Shown here in pieces: positions 41,437 through 44,549 of a stretch of 44,549 bases of DNA (position 1 is its first letter; each line of letters begins with the position of its first letter). The position numbers and the translations under genes were made by a program. Source of the stretch: Actinomycetes bacterium. Lineage in GTDB: Bacteria > Actinomycetota > Acidimicrobiia > Acidimicrobiales > Ilumatobacteraceae. The notes under the pieces are model-generated. The model saw only the letters and a list, made by a program, of their open reading frames with translations. It was not told the DNA's origin and made no database searches. Where the stretch lies: contig BJGC01000001.1 of NCBI GenBank assembly GCA_014190235.1, positions 1-44,549 on the forward strand. Reading direction: 5' to 3'.

Positions 41437-44400
41437 TTGGGCGACTCATTCACCCACTTGCATGTACACACCGAGTACTCCATGCTTGACGGCGCCGCCA
41501 AACTGACTGAACTTGTCGCCAAGGCTGCCCAAGACGGTCAAGAAGCTCTCGGAATCACCGATCACGGCAATATGTACGGTGTTATTGAGTTTTACAAAGA
41601 GTGTCGCAAACAAGGCGTCAAACCCATCGTGGGGATCGAAGCCTATATGGCTCACGATCATCGAACCGAGCGCATCGCGCGACGCGGGCGACATGACGAC
41701 AATGGCGGAACTGGCGATCAGGGGCGCAAGCAGTACTACCACCTCACGCTGCTAGCCGAGAACAATGACGGATATCGAAACCTGATCCGACTGTCGAGTT
41801 TGGCATTTCTGGAAGGATTTCATTACAAGCCCCGCATCGACTGGGAATTGCTCGAGAAATTTAGCAAAGGGCTGATTGCTTCCACTGGGTGCTTGGGTGG
41901 ACATGTTTTACAATCGTTACTCAACGGTGACGAGCGCGGTGCACTCGAAAAAGCCTCTCGACTACAAGATATTTTCGGCAAAGATAATTTATTTGTCGAA
42001 CTTCAAGATCACGGCTTACCAGAACAAATCCAGACAAATCCGCAACTTATCAAAATTGCGGCTGCTATTGGTGCGCCATTGCTTGCGACAAATGATTCCC
42101 ATTATGTGCATCAGCACGACCATGAATCACACGATGCTTTGTTGTGCATTCAAACCGGAGCCTTGCAGTCCGATGCCAATCGCTTTCGTTTTACCGGAAC
42201 AGAGCACTACCTAAAAACATCTCAAGAGATGCGATACATCTGGCGAGAGACGCCAACTGCTTGCGACAATACGCTGTGGATTGCTGAGCGATCAAATGTA
42301 GAAATCGAATTTGGAGTAAACAAATTACCGATCTATCCAGTCCCTGACGCCAATGTGTCCGAGGGTGAGTATCTCGACAAACTCACTTGGGAAGGAGCCC
42401 AACGTCGATGGGGATCAGATCTGTCGCCAGAGATCGTGGAGCGTCTGTCATACGAATTGGCAATCATCAAGTCAATGAACTTCGAGTCATACTTTTTGAT
42501 TGTTTGGGATCTCATTAACTATGCCCACAACAAGGGAATCCGGGTTGGCCCGGGTCGTGGGTCGGCTGCTGGTTGTGCCGTGGCATATTGCTTGCGCATC
42601 ACAGATCTTGATCCCCTCAAGTATGACTTGCTGTTTGAGCGCTTTCTTAACCCAAGTCGACAGAGCATGCCTGACATCGACATGGACTTTGACTCGCGAT
42701 ATCGCGAAGAAATGATCCAATACGCGGCCCAAAAATATGGTCGCGACCACGTGGCACAAATCATTACGTTTGCAACAATTAAATCTCGCAATGCTGTGCG
42801 CGACGCCGCCCGCATTTTGGGCTACGAATACGGAGTCGGGGATCGCATCGCTAAGGCCATGCCGCCACTTATGCAAGGTCGCGACACAAGCCTGATTCAC
42901 TGTCTCGTAAAAACACCAAAATTCGAAGACGGCTTCGCTGCCGCGGCAGATCTGCGGGCGATGTATGACACTGATGAAGTCGTACATAAAGTCATCGAAG
43001 TTGCTAAAGGCATCGAGGGACTCAAACGGTCTGATGGAATTCACGCAGCAGCAGTAGTCATCACGCGCGAGCCGCTCATTGAGAGTTTACCGATTCAACG
43101 TAAACCGATTGATGGCGACATAAATGCCGGACCCGTAGTCACGCAATATGAAATGAATGCAGTAGGCGAGTTGGGTCTGCTTAAGATGGACTTTTTAGGA
43201 CTACGAAACCTAGATGTCATTAGCGACACTCTCCAAATGGTGCGCGAGCAACTCGACTCCGAATTTGATATCGATCAAGTCTCCCTAGACAACAACGCGA
43301 CGTTTGAGTTGTTAAGTCGCGGCGACACGATTGGGGTGTTCCAGCTGGAGTCTCCACCCATGAGAACTCTGCTGCGCAGCATGAAGCCCACGAGTTTTGG
43401 AGATGTGTGCGCCGTGATTGCGTTATATCGACCAGGGCCCATGAAGGCCAATATGCATAACAACTATGCCGACTATAAAAACGGTCGTGAACCCGTTGCA
43501 TATTTCCATCCCGACGCTAAAGAATTGCTTGATGATACGTATGGCTTAATGGTGTATCAAGAAAGCATGATGCGTGTTGCTCAAAAGTTTGCGGGCTACA
43601 CATTGGCTCAAGCAGACAACCTACGTGCTGCGTGTTCAAAGAAAGTTCGAGAGAAAATGCTCGAAGAACGGGTTCGGTTTGTTGAAGGCTGCGAAAACAC
43701 CGGCTACGGAAAAGTTCTCGGAGAACAACTCTTCAAAGTCATCGAGGGCTTTGCTGACTACGCTTTTAATAAAAGCCATGCATACGGATACGGATTACTT
43801 TCGTACCAAACGGCATACCTCAAGGCCAACTATCCGGTGCAATACATCGCTGCATTGCTCTCTTCGGTCAAGGGAAACTACGAAAAAGCGGCGATCTATT
43901 TAGCCGATGCCCGCGCTTCGAATGTCGCTGTACTTCCCCCGGACATCAATCTCTCACGATCAAACTTTGTTGCCGGAACCGCCGATGGCGGCAGAACAAT
44001 TGCATTTGCCTTGTCGGCTATTCGAAACGTTGGTGAAGGCATTGTTGAACAGATTGTCTCCGAGCGCGACCGAGGCGGAAGATTTGAGTCGTTTTACGAT
44101 TTTGTTCAACGAGTTCCCGAGCAGGCGCTCAATAAGCGTGCAGTCGAGTCGCTTATTAAAGCGGGTGCATTCGACCTGCTAGGACATGAACGACGCGGAC
44201 TGTTGTTGGTTTGTGAACAAGTAGTTGACGAGATCTTGACCAAGCGACGCGAACACGACAAGGGAGTGTTCAGTCTTTTCGACTCGGTCATTGACGGCGA
44301 AATCGACTGGACTGGAGTGACGGCTATTCCAGATCTTAAATTTGTCAAAGCCGACCAATTGCGGCACGAAAAAGAGATGTTGGGTTTGTATATCTCCGAT

Positions 44401-44549
44401 CATCCACTCACGGGTCTGCAAAATATCCTGCAACAACGAGTTGATTGCAGTCTTGCTTTTCTCTCAGAGCGAGACAAGGGACCTGTTGCGATCGGCGGTG
44501 TGATCACCGCAATGAATCGACGATTTACAAAAAAAGGCGACCAAATGGC
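41437..44549 (+). CDS. dnaE: DNA polymerase III alpha subunit (3' end beyond the window)
   Basis: The first about 1037 codons of the replicative polymerase. It starts with TTG, supported by a GGAGGA ribosome-binding site six bases upstream. The PHP domain opens HLHVHTEYSMLDGA at 7-20, followed by ITDHGNMYG, GIEAYMA and STGCLGG. The metal-binding residues look intact, so proofreading by the PHP domain, known for mycobacterial DnaE1, is possible. The catalytic aspartates are in PDIDMDFD (D413, D415). The OB domain begins at the right edge (VITAMNRRFTKKGDQMA). Length and domain order are normal for DnaE1. No frameshift seen. Confidence 0.95.
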   Translation, partial: MGDSFTHLHVHTEYSMLDGAAKLTELVAKAAQDGQEALGITDHGNMYGVIEFYKECRKQGVKPIVGIEAYMAHDHRTERIARRGRHDDNGGTGDQGRKQYYHLTLLAENNDGYRNLIRLSSLAFLEGFHYKPRIDWELLEKFSKGLIASTGCLGGHVLQSLLNGDERGALEKASRLQDIFGKDNLFVELQDHGLPEQIQTNPQLIKIAAAIGAPLLATNDSHYVHQHDHESHDALLCIQTGALQSDANRFRFTGTEHYLKTSQEMRYIWRETPTACDNTLWIAERSNVEIEFGVNKLPIYPVPDANVSEGEYLDKLTWEGAQRRWGSDLSPEIVERLSYELAIIKSMNFESYFLIVWDLINYAHNKGIRVGPGRGSAAGCAVAYCLRITDLDPLKYDLLFERFLNPSRQSMPDIDMDFDSRYREEMIQYAAQKYGRDHVAQIITFATIKSRNAVRDAARILGYEYGVGDRIAKAMPPLMQGRDTSLIHCLVKTPKFEDGFAAAADLRAMYDTDEVVHKVIEVAKGIEGLKRSDGIHAAAVVITREPLIESLPIQRKPIDGDINAGPVVTQYEMNAVGELGLLKMDFLGLRNLDVISDTLQMVREQLDSEFDIDQVSLDNNATFELLSRGDTIGVFQLESPPMRTLLRSMKPTSFGDVCAVIALYRPGPMKANMHNNYADYKNGREPVAYFHPDAKELLDDTYGLMVYQESMMRVAQKFAGYTLAQADNLRAACSKKVREKMLEERVRFVEGCENTGYGKVLGEQLFKVIEGFADYAFNKSHAYGYGLLSYQTAYLKANYPVQYIAALLSSVKGNYEKAAIYLADARASNVAVLPPDINLSRSNFVAGTADGGRTIAFALSAIRNVGEGIVEQIVSERDRGGRFESFYDFVQRVPEQALNKRAVESLIKAGAFDLLGHERRGLLLVCEQVVDEILTKRREHDKGVFSLFDSVIDGEIDWTGVTAIPDLKFVKADQLRHEKEMLGLYISDHPLTGLQNILQQRVDCSLAFLSERDKGPVAIGGVITAMNRRFTKKGDQM

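Noticed and set aside
1-44549. CRISPR arrays, insertion sequences, prophage, rRNA or tRNA genes
   Set aside because: No regularly spaced repeats with unique spacers, transposase or integrase frames, or cloverleaf sequences were recognised by eye.

Overview
The window is a gene-dense stretch of an actinobacterial (Actinomycetota) chromosome. The evidence is a WhiB protein, the proteasome activator Bpa, a PimB'-like mannosyltransferase, DUF3040, SepF/YggT next to FtsZ, a eukaryote-like (type 2) IleRS, and an mra/dcw cluster led by mraZ. Base composition looks moderate rather than strongly GC-rich. With the gene order, this suggests a free-living, perhaps aquatic, Acidimicrobiia-like lineage, but that placement is inference. 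I see no insertion sequence, prophage, CRISPR array or tRNA/rRNA gene. No stretch longer than about 300 bases lacks a gene; the longest is the mraZ upstream region (17017-17259).

Region by region. (1) 1-3243: the start of glpD on the minus strand, divergent from a peroxide-stress unit made of a PerR-type regulator, a rubredoxin-less rubrerythrin, a GlpC/HdrB-like Fe-S protein and a DUF3501 protein. A perfect palindrome lies in the divergent promoter region. (2) 3372-9153: whiB, trpD, a small CxxC protein, queG, then a tightly overlapping block of PimB'-like glycosyltransferase, membrane protein, SRPBCC protein and ROK sugar kinase. (3) 9154-11685, minus strand: small membrane protein, inositol-monophosphatase-family enzyme and glycerol kinase. 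(4) 11709-17016: dinB, DUF3040, a second ROK kinase, an acyl-CoA dehydrogenase, a small unknown protein, an HNH endonuclease and a lipoate-ligase-fold protein. (5) 17141-33656: the division and cell-wall cluster mraZ, rsmH, ftsL-like, ftsI, murE, mraY, murD, ftsW, murG, murC, murB, ftsQ, ftsZ, yggS, sepF, yggT. murF, a yfiH-type gene and divIVA are not at their common positions. (6) 33683-39137: ileS, a lysine-rich TraR/DksA-like gene with an apparent one-base frameshift, lspA and an rluD-type pseudouridine synthase. (7) 39144-44549: an Rrf2 regulator divergent from a phosphodiesterase, bpa, and dnaE running off the right edge.

The cell-wall cluster is one long colinear unit with many start/stop overlaps. 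It begins with a near-consensus sigma-70 promoter buried in about seven GGGG-type boxes at 10-base steps, which fits MraZ autoregulation. Between mraZ and rsmH lies a 176-base leader. Its 21-base perfect inverted repeat would bury the rsmH Shine-Dalgarno sequence, suggesting a structured cis-regulatory RNA (perhaps the actinobacterial mraW motif). This is the most interesting element in the window. Other notable points are the PerR/rubrerythrin/Fe-S/DUF3501 module, the 57-base repeats and frameshift in the DksA-like gene, the missing murF and divIVA, and several genes whose -10 hexamer sits 5-6 bases before the start codon (leaderless mRNAs).
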